Part shown: positions 46,630 through 55,844 of the stretch, in pieces | Layout: each line of letters begins with the position of its first letter | Numbering within the stretch: the first letter of the stretch is position 1 | Source of the DNA: UBA4465 sp002292365 | GTDB lineage: Bacteria; Bacteroidota; Bacteroidia; Cytophagales; Cyclobacteriaceae | Length of the DNA: 64,000 bases | Assembly (NCBI GenBank): GCA_943788615.1 | Contig: CALSQY010000001.1 | Span: 434,001 to 498,000 of the forward strand | Direction of reading: 5' to 3' | The notes under the pieces: model-generated | The model's database searches: none | What the model was told of the DNA's origin: nothing | Seen by the model: the letters and a program-made list of their open reading frames with translations, nothing else | Translations under genes and position numbers: made by a program

Positions 46630-47649
46630 ATGTTTGATAGGTCTCATATTTCCGATATTTTTTTGCGTGTTTTAACATTTGAATCTTCTGAAAAAGATAT
46701 CAAGGAGTTACAGTTATGGATTGATAAACAACCCGAAAATAGAGCGAAATTTAATGCCATACGTACCTATTGGTATGAAAACTTGCAAGAGAAGTCTCAC
46801 GATAAAATGTTAAGTAATATAAAATCTAGAATTCAGGAAGATCAATCCCGAATGAACCCTATTTTGAAACCAAGGCGTATAATAAATTTTTATTTGACAA
46901 GAGCAATTAAAGTAGCAGCATCAGTGTTGCTTTTTGGGTTATTTGCTTACCTTTTTAATGTAGGCGTTACGACTGACTCAGTAAAAGATGAGGGGATTCA
47001 AGAATTAGTTACAAAAAAGAATCCTTATGGCCAGAAATCAACAATTTTTTTAAGTGATGGGTCTATTATTTACCTGAATTCAGGGAGTAGTGTCAGTTAT
47101 TTAAAGGGATTCAAAAATGATAAAAGGGAAATTCAATTGACTGGAGAAGCTTATTTTGAAGTAGCTCAAGATATTAATCGTCCCTTCACAGTTATTGCGC
47201 ATGGAGTTGCGACAACTGCTCTAGGTACAATGTTTAATGTTAATGCTTATTCAAATAACGAAGTAACTGTTTCTTTAGCAGAAGGCAAGGTACAAATTGA
47301 ATTTCATAATGAACATGAAGGGTTTCAGGATCAATATCTAGTGGCTGGAGAGCAAGTGGCATACAATAGAGATTTAAAGACAGTTAAAAGAGGAATTTTT
47401 AATCCAAAAATAAATGCTTGGAAAGATGGTGTGTTATTTTTTGAAAATGCAAGTCAAAAAGAGGTATTTGAAGCATTAGAATTATGGTATGGATTAAGTT
47501 TCTTGATAAGTGAGCCTTTTAAAAAAGAATGGCGCATAAATGCGAGTTACGATAATCAAAGTTTAGGTTGGGTTTTGGGATCATTGGGCTATATTCAAGG
47601 ATTTGATTTCGAAATATTAGATAAAGAAGTATTGATTAAAAATAAATGA
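46630..47649 (+). CDS. FecR-type anti-sigma factor
   Basis: 339 aa inner-membrane regulator that holds an ECF sigma factor until a signal arrives through the TonB receptor. Visible: a cytoplasmic N-terminus (SEKDIKELQLWIDKQPENRAKFN), one transmembrane helix near residue 90-112 (AIKVAASVLLFGLFAYLF), the FecR periplasmic domain (VTKKNPYGQKSTIFLSDGSIIYLNSGSSV, LTGEAYFEVAQ), and a C-terminal DUF4974-like domain. The ATG at 46630 is the start; the TTG at 46621 is less likely. It lies 8 bp before susC, as usual, but no sigma gene is adjacent. The only ECF sigma gene in the window is at 18662. Confidence 0.92.
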   Translation: MFDRSHISDIFLRVLTFESSEKDIKELQLWIDKQPENRAKFNAIRTYWYENLQEKSHDKMLSNIKSRIQEDQSRMNPILKPRRIINFYLTRAIKVAASVLLFGLFAYLFNVGVTTDSVKDEGIQELVTKKNPYGQKSTIFLSDGSIIYLNSGSSVSYLKGFKNDKREIQLTGEAYFEVAQDINRPFTVIAHGVATTALGTMFNVNAYSNNEVTVSLAEGKVQIEFHNEHEGFQDQYLVAGEQVAYNRDLKTVKRGIFNPKINAWKDGVLFFENASQKEVFEALELWYGLSFLISEPFKKEWRINASYDNQSLGWVLGSLGYIQGFDFEILDKEVLIKNK

Positions 47650-47656
47650 AATAAAA

Positions 47657-50600
47657 ATGTTCCCGTTTCAGATTCCTCAAAAAAAAATGCTACCTACCAA
47701 AATCTTACAATTTAGTATTCATCTAAAATACGGGATGGCCCTTTTCATCTGGCTTTCCCAGGGGATAGTTTTGGCAAAAGTGGATAATAGGGCACAGAAT
47801 GAGAATTTTGAAAGTATTAAGAAAGTAAAAATTAATCTCATTTTAAAAGATGATGATCTTAGATCAACCTTTAAAAAAATAGAAAATATAACATCCTTTG
47901 TATTTGCATATGATGAGAAAGATGTTGCTATGAATCGATCTTTCAATGGCTCTTATGTAGACCAAACTGTTTATACAGTATTGGTAGATATTGCCAAAAA
48001 GTCTAATTTGAATTTCCGACAGGTTAATCAAAGTATTAATGTTCAAAAGAGTACCTCAGAACAGAAATTAGATCCTGTTATCTCTAAACAAGAGCGGAGT
48101 GTATCAGGAATTGTATACGATGAATTGAATGAGGGATTACCAGGTGTCAATGTTGTAATTAAGGGCACTTCCTCAGGAACTATTACCGACTATGAAGGGA
48201 ATTACCGAATAACTATTCCTGATGAAAACATTACTTTAGTGTTTAGCGCCATTGGTTATGATGGTCAAGAGATCTTGGTTGGAGCACGATCGGTAATTGA
48301 TGTTACATTGGGCGTTAATGTAAAAGAGTTGGAGGAGGTTGTAGTGATGGGATATGGCAATCAGATTAAACGTAAAATGACCAGTTCCGTTTCTAGGGTT
48401 AATGTAGAGAAGTTAAATTCTGCTGCTACTAACTCATTTGAGGGGGGGTTACAGGGAATCGTTCCAGGAGTCCAAGTTACCACAAGTAGTGCTCTGGGAG
48501 GGTCTGCTATCCGGGTACGGATCAGAGGAACATCCTCTGTGAGTGCAAATAGTGAGCCGCTATATGTTATAGATGGAATTCCCATTGAAAGTGGAGAAAT
48601 AAGTACTTCTCAGCCCGGTGGGGGTATACAAGAGTGGAACTTGCAGCAGGCAGCCAATACAAATGTATTGGCCAGTTTGAATCCAGCAGATATTGAATCG
48701 ATGGAGGTTTTAAAAGATGCTGCAGCAGCAGCAATCTATGGATCTCGTGGAGCTAATGGCGTAGTCTTAATTACTACTAAAAATGGAAAAGCCGGAGTTA
48801 CTAAGGTTACTGTGTCCGGCTCCTTTGGATTATCCGAGGCTACCAATAGGATCAGCCTGTTAAATGCGGAGCAATATTTGACCCTAGCCAAGCAAGCGTG
48901 GTATAACTCTGGTTTCGATGTGGCTGATTTTTGGAATAACAGTGGTGTATTGGTAGATGGGCTTACCCAAGAAGAAGCAGAGCGCACAGATACGGATTGG
49001 GTTGATCAAGTGTTACAAGTAGGGCAAGTGGCCGATTACAACGTTTCTATTTCAGGAGGCAGCAAAAAAACCACTTTTTATTTAAGTGCAAACGTTAAAG
49101 ACCAAACGACCATTTTAAGAGGAAATAAATATCAAAGATTTGGTACACGACTCAATGTTGATCATGAAATAAATGAAAAGTTATCGATTGGTGGACGTTT
49201 AATGCTTACTTATATCAATGACAAGCAAGTTCCGACCAATTGGGCAGGGGGGGTAAGTAATGTTTCAGAAATGCTTCCTATTTGGCCAGTGAGAAAAGAA
49301 GATGGGTCATATTTTAATGTTTCTGACGAACAACCAGTTGCGGGTGTAGACTTGAGAACAATTAATTTAAAAAGTAATCAAATCTTGGGTAATTGGTACT
49401 TCAAGTATAAAATTTTAGATGCCTTGAGTTTTCGATCAGAGCTCGGTAGTAATTTATTGTTCAATGATGATTTTCATTTTCGCAATGGTCAAATTACAAG
49501 CCATGGTAGATCTGTGGCGTCTACTGTGAATGGAAAACGTATGGGTTATAATTGGAAGAATATTGTGAATTACACAAAATCTTTTGGCCAGCATAATTTG
49601 GATTTATTGGGGGCATCTGAAATGCAATCTTATACGTCTAAATTGAACTCTGTATTTGGAGATACATTTATAAATTCTACCCTTACTAGGCCTCAAGATG
49701 CAGCAATTATAAATGCTTCTAATAGCGAATCAACTTATTCTTTTTTGTCTTATGTAGGCCGTGTAAATTATGATTTTCAAGCGCGTTACTTGCTATCCGT
49801 AAGCTTCAGAGCAGATGGCTCTTCTCGTTTTGGCCCAGACAATAGATGGGGATATTTCCCTGCAGTCTCATTGGGATGGGTATTAAGTGATGAAAACTTC
49901 TTTTCCACGCTGGCTACGACTGTAAATTTCTTCAAAATTCGGTTGAGTTACGGTTTGGTGGGTAATTCTGAAATTGGGGACTACTCATATCTTTCTACTT
50001 ATGGGACGTCAACTTATGATGCCAATACGGGCTTGGGGATCTCTAATGTTGGTGATGATGAATTGGGATGGGAAACTACTTCTCAACTTAATTTAGGAAT
50101 CACTTTCGAGATTTTAGAAGGAAGAATTAGTGGAGAATTTGACATCTATGACAAAACAACCAATGACTTACTTTTGCCTTTTCCAGTATCACAAATGACC
50201 GGAGTTTCATTGGTGACAAAAAATGCGGGTACGCTGACGAACAAAGGCTATGATTTGATGTTGAGCTCTGTGAATATTAATACGAGCTCATTCAAATGGT
50301 CAAGTTCTGTTACCCTGAATTATAATGAAAACTTAGTCACTAGTCTTGGAGATGAACTGATTGAAGATGGGATCTCTGCGAGTCAAGGCTTAGGCGGGAT
50401 CTCAATTTTTCCAGGTTATCCCGTTGGTGTAAATCAGCTAGTTGAGTGGGCCGGAGTAGATCAAACAACAGGTGAAGATACTTATAAGGATTTAGAGGGC
50501 AATGTATTGAGTTACAGCCGAGCAATTGAAGATTACGGTAGTTTTGCAAATTTTGCTCAAGAAAATTATAAGCCTATGGGGAATCCTTGGCCAAAATATA

Positions 50601-51103
50601 CAGGAGGTGTAGAAAACAGATTTAGTTTTAAGAAATTCTATGGAAGTTTTCTTTTCACCTTTGCCACCGGTCAAACCTATGAGGATGGTTACATGAAGGC
50701 CTTGACACAACCATTTGGTGGGGATAAATTAAATCCACCGAGTCATATGTTGAACTCATGGAGCTCACCGGATGGTAATATATCCCGCGTATCTCAGATA
50801 AACTCCAGCAATGTTTTTTGGGAAGGAACCTCTGAGCACTTATATAGCACAGATTATTTAAGATTACGGGATTTGACCATTGGATATAAAATAACTACCC
50901 GAGGCACAGTCGTAAAAGGGTTTGATGTCTCCTTAAAAATGGTCAATGCCCTAACTTTTACCAAAGCGCCCGATTTTTTCTGGGATCCTGAATTTACAGG
51001 AGTTGTGCAAAGTCGTCAATCAAATAATATTGGAGCAGGAGGAGCTTTTAAGCAATCTCCGCAGGCAAAATCAATAATTTTGGGTCTGGTTATTAATCTA
51101 TAA
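47657..51103 (+). CDS. SusC/RagA TonB-dependent glycan importer with STN domain
   Basis: 1148 aa outer-membrane receptor that imports oligosaccharides with SusD. Order: a signal sequence, STN signalling domain (about residues 55-115, ILKDDDLRSTFKKIENI), CarboxypepD_reg-like domain (about 135-220, VSGIVYDELNEGLPGVNVVIKGTSSGTITDYEG), the SusC linker KELEEVVVMGYG, a plug with VRIRGTSSVSANSEPLYVIDG and AAAIYGSRGANGVVLITTK, and the barrel to the C-terminal SIILGLVINL. The STN domain fits signalling to FecR upstream. SusD follows by 2 bp. It is the defining gene of the PUL. Confidence 0.96.
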   Translation: MFPFQIPQKKMLPTKILQFSIHLKYGMALFIWLSQGIVLAKVDNRAQNENFESIKKVKINLILKDDDLRSTFKKIENITSFVFAYDEKDVAMNRSFNGSYVDQTVYTVLVDIAKKSNLNFRQVNQSINVQKSTSEQKLDPVISKQERSVSGIVYDELNEGLPGVNVVIKGTSSGTITDYEGNYRITIPDENITLVFSAIGYDGQEILVGARSVIDVTLGVNVKELEEVVVMGYGNQIKRKMTSSVSRVNVEKLNSAATNSFEGGLQGIVPGVQVTTSSALGGSAIRVRIRGTSSVSANSEPLYVIDGIPIESGEISTSQPGGGIQEWNLQQAANTNVLASLNPADIESMEVLKDAAAAAIYGSRGANGVVLITTKNGKAGVTKVTVSGSFGLSEATNRISLLNAEQYLTLAKQAWYNSGFDVADFWNNSGVLVDGLTQEEAERTDTDWVDQVLQVGQVADYNVSISGGSKKTTFYLSANVKDQTTILRGNKYQRFGTRLNVDHEINEKLSIGGRLMLTYINDKQVPTNWAGGVSNVSEMLPIWPVRKEDGSYFNVSDEQPVAGVDLRTINLKSNQILGNWYFKYKILDALSFRSELGSNLLFNDDFHFRNGQITSHGRSVASTVNGKRMGYNWKNIVNYTKSFGQHNLDLLGASEMQSYTSKLNSVFGDTFINSTLTRPQDAAIINASNSESTYSFLSYVGRVNYDFQARYLLSVSFRADGSSRFGPDNRWGYFPAVSLGWVLSDENFFSTLATTVNFFKIRLSYGLVGNSEIGDYSYLSTYGTSTYDANTGLGISNVGDDELGWETTSQLNLGITFEILEGRISGEFDIYDKTTNDLLLPFPVSQMTGVSLVTKNAGTLTNKGYDLMLSSVNINTSSFKWSSSVTLNYNENLVTSLGDELIEDGISASQGLGGISIFPGYPVGVNQLVEWAGVDQTTGEDTYKDLEGNVLSYSRAIEDYGSFANFAQENYKPMGNPWPKYTGGVENRFSFKKFYGSFLFTFATGQTYEDGYMKALTQPFGGDKLNPPSHMLNSWSSPDGNISRVSQINSSNVFWEGTSEHLYSTDYLRLRDLTIGYKITTRGTVVKGFDVSLKMVNALTFTKAPDFFWDPEFTGVVQSRQSNNIGAGGAFKQSPQAKSIILGLVINL

Positions 51104-51105
51104 TT

Positions 51106-52464
51106 ATGTTTAGGATGAAAAAGTTAGTCATAATATTAGTTTCTACTATTTTTTGGTCATGTGGAGATGATTTTTTAGACAATCCTCCCAATATCGGATT
51201 GACTCCAGATAAATTAACTGATTTAGCTTCTGCTCAGGCATTATTATATGGTGCCTATGCTCAAATCAGACCATTTGTGAGTCAGTCAGCGCTGTATTCT
51301 GCGGGAATGATGCGAGATGTTCTCAATAGAAATAGGGGAGAGTACGATAATTTTTATGGCCATGAAATAAGTACTAATATGACTTCCTGGCAATATACAT
51401 CCGGTTTTACGGCCCTCGGAACCATAAACAAAATTTTCGCAGATGACTTGGCTAATACCGCCGCAACGGATGCAGAAAAGGCAGCAGTACTTGCAGATGC
51501 TCATTTTTTAAGAGCATTGATCTATTTTGATTTAAATAATTACTGGGGAGATCCTATTACAGGTTATACCGTGCCGTTGCTTGAATTACCCTTGAGCATA
51601 GACGATAGGGTTTCATGTGCAAAAACTTCTGAGCTCAGTTCATTTATAGAAACTGAAATTGAGGCTGCCAGATTTCATTTTCAAGAGGCATCATCTGGGA
51701 TTTCCAATTATTATGCTGCTACTGCTTTGGCCGCTAGAATTTACTTTTTTCATGAAAAATACGATTCGGCATATGCTCGAGCCAATGAAGTAATTACGAG
51801 CGGTCAATATGTATTAGAGTCTGATGTAACGGAAGTTTTTACTGCACCAGGGAATTCAAATGAAATCATATTTAAAATCATGTTCAATTCTGTGGATGGC
51901 TCAGGAGTCAGTCCCTCTGCACGTATTTTTGAGGCTTATCAAGCCTCATCAACTGTAGGGTTTTATAGTATGAACACTAATGGCGTAGCCGCGGAAATGA
52001 TTATGGATGAAGACGATGCCCGTTACACAGGTCTTTACTCCTCTGATGATAACTACGTTTACGTTGAAAAGTATACTACGGATCAAATGCATTATCAATA
52101 TATTCGATTGGCTGAAATGCACTTAACTCGAGCAGAAGCTAATATTATGGTTAATGGCTCTGTTAATCAACAAGATGTTGATGATATTAATGCATTAAGA
52201 AATAGGGCGAAACCATCTTCCGCATTAACTTCCATTCCTACAAAAGATCAAGCACTTAATATGCTTTTTGAAGATCGTACTAAGGAATTAGCTTTTGAGT
52301 TGGGAGATCATTTTCTCAATACCAAGCGTTTGAAATTTGGAATTATTAGAACTGAGGATGAAGGAGATGGATTCAAAACGTATTCAGAATGGATCGAATT
52401 ATTGTTGTATCCATTCCCCACAAATGAAGTGGATATACATGGTTTAACTAGATCAGGAAATTAA
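51106..52464 (+). CDS. SusD/RagB surface glycan-binding lipoprotein
   Basis: 452 aa. Lipobox WSC (Cys19), then GDDFLDNPPNIGLTPDKL and a helical TPR-like region (AQALLYGAYAQIR, AAVLADAHFLRALIYFDLNNYWGD), the standard SusD core. The C-terminal RLAEMHLTRAEANIMVNG and LFEDRTKELAFELGDHFLNTKRL match the RagB end. It forms the lid over SusC and captures glycan at the surface. The ATG at 51115 is an alternative start. It is coupled to susC (2 bp gap), and its stop overlaps the next ATG (TAATG). Confidence 0.95.
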   Translation: MFRMKKLVIILVSTIFWSCGDDFLDNPPNIGLTPDKLTDLASAQALLYGAYAQIRPFVSQSALYSAGMMRDVLNRNRGEYDNFYGHEISTNMTSWQYTSGFTALGTINKIFADDLANTAATDAEKAAVLADAHFLRALIYFDLNNYWGDPITGYTVPLLELPLSIDDRVSCAKTSELSSFIETEIEAARFHFQEASSGISNYYAATALAARIYFFHEKYDSAYARANEVITSGQYVLESDVTEVFTAPGNSNEIIFKIMFNSVDGSGVSPSARIFEAYQASSTVGFYSMNTNGVAAEMIMDEDDARYTGLYSSDDNYVYVEKYTTDQMHYQYIRLAEMHLTRAEANIMVNGSVNQQDVDDINALRNRAKPSSALTSIPTKDQALNMLFEDRTKELAFELGDHFLNTKRLKFGIIRTEDEGDGFKTYSEWIELLLYPFPTNEVDIHGLTRSGN

Positions 52465-52922
52465 TGAAGGTTAAAAAAATTATTATGGCATTAGCTATAT
52501 TGTGCCTATTTAAATGTGATGAAAAATGGCCTGTTAATGAGGAGCTATTGAACAGTGCGTCAACTGATATCTCAGGTTCCTGGTCAATTTCGAAAGTTGA
52601 ACAAAATGAAATAGATATCTCAGATAACTATGATTTTAATTCATTTGTAATTGCCTTAAACTATGGTAATGGTTTGCCTGCAGATTTTTCGATAATTTCT
52701 GAAGCTCCTGTGCCGTTTCCAACTTCGCACAGTACAGGGTTATGGCATTTTGATAATAAATTATATCCCAGCAAAATATATTTTGTTAACGGAGATACTG
52801 CCATTTCTATAGTAGATCAACCTCTATTGACTACTGGAAACGAGGAACTTCATCTAGAGTTTAACTTGGGATGCAGTGATGTTTCATATGTTTATTATCT
52901 AACTAAAAACAATACATTGTGA
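52464..52922 (+). CDS. small exported protein of PUL operon, DUF5004/lipocalin-like
   Basis: 152 aa. The short N-terminal hydrophobic signal ends in cysteines (LCLFKC), possibly a lipobox although Lys before Cys is unusual. The body has ISGSWSISKVEQNEIDIS and beta strands, resembling small lipocalin-like or DUF5004 lipoproteins found next to SusD. Its place between SusD and the DUF4961 gene suggests an accessory surface glycan-binding protein of SusE/F type (inference). Confidence 0.65.
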   Translation: MKVKKIIMALAILCLFKCDEKWPVNEELLNSASTDISGSWSISKVEQNEIDISDNYDFNSFVIALNYGNGLPADFSIISEAPVPFPTSHSTGLWHFDNKLYPSKIYFVNGDTAISIVDQPLLTTGNEELHLEFNLGCSDVSYVYYLTKNNTL

Positions 52923-52927
52923 GAGTC

Positions 52928-53962
52928 ATGAATCGGATCATTAATAAGATAGCTGATCGAAAATTTTGGAGTCCGTATTTAACAAGTGCGGTAGTTATTC
53001 TCATTGCGTTGTTTTTGACAAGATGCTTTGACATTATTTCTTTTGAACAACCCGAAACAGCAATTGCTGGCGAAACAATATCAATTAAATTAGATATTGA
53101 GGTTTTGGAAGATAATTTCAATCCAGGCAATGTATCGGGTACGATGCCAGTAGTTGGGTTTTTAGCCCCAAAATCGTGGAATGCTGGAGCAAATACGGTT
53201 ATTAATATTACAAGTGAGGTATATAACAGTACCATGAGTCCGATGATCGAAGGGGCTATTGAAGGCAATGGTGGCAAACCATGGTCAGAAACGCTGGAAT
53301 TTATGTATGGAATGGGTGAGAACTATGATCCAACTAAAATGGAATGGGTCATGTTTATGGCAGATGTGCCTTATGATCATAATCCAGCATATCTCCCCAT
53401 TTATGGTACGGTTAATATTGAAACGGTGGTAGGACCAGATAATATAACAGCTCAGCTAGGGTATTTTATTGGAGAAAATGATAGGGGGATTTGGGTACTC
53501 AATGAAAATCAAGATTTTAGATTAGGAAATTGTATTGAAATTACGGGAGGTACAGGGGCACCCATAAATTATTGTGGTCCAGAGCCAGCACCAGGAACAA
53601 GTGTTATTAGCCCCGACGTATTTAGCTATAACGATTTATTGAAAATTACCTTCAATGCCTCAATTGGGGCAAATGATGAAGTAACAAGTCTTAGCGGAGC
53701 CAGTTTCGTATATTTTTGTGCAGAGGCTACATTAAATGATGGGACGATCATATCTGTCTGTGATAAATCGGATAAAACAGCTTTAAATTTTATTGGTGAT
53801 GACATTTGGGAAATTACTGTTTGGCTAAAAGATATTTTTGATTTGAATACTACAAAGGAAATTTCGATGATTACTTATAATTTTCAAGATCAAAATGGGG
53901 ATAATATAGTTAGAGATTTTTCTACTGGTGAAGACTTTACAATGATTGCATCTTGTCAATAA
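52928..53962 (+). CDS. DUF4961 family PUL protein
   Basis: About 344 aa. One N-terminal hydrophobic segment (YLTSAVVILIALFLTRC) could be an anchor or lipoprotein signal. The core FEQPETAIAGETISIKLDIEV, then GFLAPKSWN and GGKPWSETLEFMYGMGENYDPTKMEWVMFMAD, is the DUF4961 pattern known from SusCD loci, where it is thought to be a surface partner. The start is ATG 52928 or GTG 52919 (GTGA overlap with the previous stop). Function is unproven; glycan binding is inferred from position. Confidence 0.75.
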   Translation: MNRIINKIADRKFWSPYLTSAVVILIALFLTRCFDIISFEQPETAIAGETISIKLDIEVLEDNFNPGNVSGTMPVVGFLAPKSWNAGANTVINITSEVYNSTMSPMIEGAIEGNGGKPWSETLEFMYGMGENYDPTKMEWVMFMADVPYDHNPAYLPIYGTVNIETVVGPDNITAQLGYFIGENDRGIWVLNENQDFRLGNCIEITGGTGAPINYCGPEPAPGTSVISPDVFSYNDLLKITFNASIGANDEVTSLSGASFVYFCAEATLNDGTIISVCDKSDKTALNFIGDDIWEITVWLKDIFDLNTTKEISMITYNFQDQNGDNIVRDFSTGEDFTMIASCQ

Positions 53963-53988
53963 AGGCACAATACTTCTATATTCTAATT

Positions 53989-55689
53989 ATGAAATTCTTT
54001 TTTCGATACATCACTCTGTTTGTTTCTTTTTCATCAATAGCCCAAACCTTTACCAATCCCATTTTATCTGGGGCATATCCCGACCCTTCTATTTGTGAGG
54101 TAGAGGGGAATTTTTATTTAGTCAACTCTTCCTTTGAATATTTTCCTGGGTTGCCCATTCACAAGAGCAAGGACTTGGTGAATTGGGAGTTGATAGGTTA
54201 TGGACTAGATAGAGAGGACCAATGCAATGGAACCAACAATCTGGTGGACGTGCAAAGTAATGGGGGCATTCATGCGCCCACCATACGTTATCATGAAGGT
54301 ATTTTTTATATCATCACGACCAATATTTATAGCCCTGTGAAGGGGCCTACGCAGTTCATTAACTTTATCATCACCGCTGAAGATCCTGCGGGTTCATGGT
54401 CCGAACCTCACATCATTGAGGGGGCACCGGGTATAGATCCTGATTTATTTTTTGATGATGATGGGAAGGTATGGTTTGTCGGTACCCATGATAAAGGGGA
54501 TAAGAATGCTAATGGCATAGGTGAACTATGGGTACAGGAATTGGATCTTACCAAATGGCAACTTAAAGGTGAAAGAACCTCCGTTTGGACAGGGGCGTGT
54601 GGAGGCTGTTGTTTGGAAGGGCCTCATATGTACAAAAGAGAGGGGACTTATTACCTGATGGCCGCAGAGGGAGGAACTTCTTTCAATCATGCGGTAATGA
54701 TTGCTGCTAGTGATAAAATTACTGGGCCTTATGATTCCAATCCTAGAAATCCGATTCTTACCTCAAGACATTTGTCTAAGGACAATTGGGTACATAGCAC
54801 GGGGCATGCCGATTTGGTTAATGTTCCCGATGGACGATGGTTCATGGTCGCTTTGGGTAAGCGAGGGGATGAGCAACGAGAATCTAATATGGGTAGAGAG
54901 ACCCATTTGATTCCTATTTCATGGGAAAAAGCAATAGTCCGATGGCAACAAGTAAGCGATAATGAATGGGCCCCCGTTACTTATGATTTTCCCGTTGGAG
55001 CACCTCAAACGGGTAAGGTGGAGCGTATTAATCCCATGCCTTTTATGCAAACCCGCCAATATCAGAAGGATGCCTTCAATGACAATTTTGATGAATCTAA
55101 ATTAAATTTAGAGTGGAATTTTAGAAGGGTACCCCAAGTTAATACCTTTTCATTAGCTGCGCGATCGGGGCATTTAAGGTTATATGCCAAGCCAGAGGTC
55201 ATTGAAAATAGGGTACAGGCTAGTTTGATGGGTTTTAGACAGCGGGAAAGCGATTTTGAATATACTGCTAGCATCTACTATCAACCTAAAAAAGAAGGCG
55301 AAGAGGCTGGCATGAGCCTTTTTCAAAAAGATAATAATTATATCAATTTTACCTTAATCAAAGAACAAGGCTTGATGGTGCTCAAGGTAATATTAAAAGA
55401 TCCTAAAGAGGAACCAAAAATCTTGAGGCAAGAAATTTTATCCAATTATGAGGGGGAGATTATGTTAAAAGTGATTTCAAAAGATCATCAATATCAATAT
55501 CAATATTCTCTTGATCAAGGTCGGGAGTACATTACATTGATGAGTTCAAAGGGAGATTTAATTTTAAGCCATCGAACGGGCTCATATACCGGTGCTTATT
55601 TAGGCTTGTATGCTACAGGTAATGGTAAGAGTACCAAAGCTTTTATGGATGTAGACTGGGTCTTTTATCAGGGATTCCCTAGATCTTAA
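53989..55689 (+). CDS. glycoside hydrolase family 43 (beta-xylosidase/arabinofuranosidase type)
   Basis: About 566 aa with a signal peptide ending SIAQ. Five-bladed propeller with the GH43 triad: general base Asp32 (AYPDPS), pKa modulator near Asp150 (GIDPDLFF) and general acid Glu210 (CCLEGPHMY). The C-terminal 200 residues (FNDNFDESKLNLEWNFRRVP onward) form a concanavalin-like beta-sandwich, as in xylosidase-type GH43s. I chose the ATG at 53989 over the TTG at 53953. It ends the fecR-susCD operon and would release pentose residues. Confidence 0.93.
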   Translation: MKFFFRYITLFVSFSSIAQTFTNPILSGAYPDPSICEVEGNFYLVNSSFEYFPGLPIHKSKDLVNWELIGYGLDREDQCNGTNNLVDVQSNGGIHAPTIRYHEGIFYIITTNIYSPVKGPTQFINFIITAEDPAGSWSEPHIIEGAPGIDPDLFFDDDGKVWFVGTHDKGDKNANGIGELWVQELDLTKWQLKGERTSVWTGACGGCCLEGPHMYKREGTYYLMAAEGGTSFNHAVMIAASDKITGPYDSNPRNPILTSRHLSKDNWVHSTGHADLVNVPDGRWFMVALGKRGDEQRESNMGRETHLIPISWEKAIVRWQQVSDNEWAPVTYDFPVGAPQTGKVERINPMPFMQTRQYQKDAFNDNFDESKLNLEWNFRRVPQVNTFSLAARSGHLRLYAKPEVIENRVQASLMGFRQRESDFEYTASIYYQPKKEGEEAGMSLFQKDNNYINFTLIKEQGLMVLKVILKDPKEEPKILRQEILSNYEGEIMLKVISKDHQYQYQYSLDQGREYITLMSSKGDLILSHRTGSYTGAYLGLYATGNGKSTKAFMDVDWVFYQGFPRS

Positions 55690-55802
55690 CTTTCTTTAAC
55701 AATTAAATCTCGCCACCTGACCTTCTGCGACCTTGTTTTCTTTTAAAGTATCCCTCGATATTTTAAATTTGAATTTCATTGGGGACATGTTAAAAATATT
55801 CA

Positions 55803-55836
55803 TTTGATACTTTTTATTTTCCTAGTGCTACATTTG
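55803..55836 (+). promoter_or_regulatory. candidate Bacteroidota housekeeping promoter of batD
   Basis: TTTG at 55803-55806 and TACATTTG at 55829-55836 (spacing 22 bp) fit the TTTG/TAnnTTTG consensus, with the spacer slightly long. The ATG of the BatD gene is 9 bp further on. Confidence 0.42.
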
Positions 55837-55844
55837 TCGTCGGT

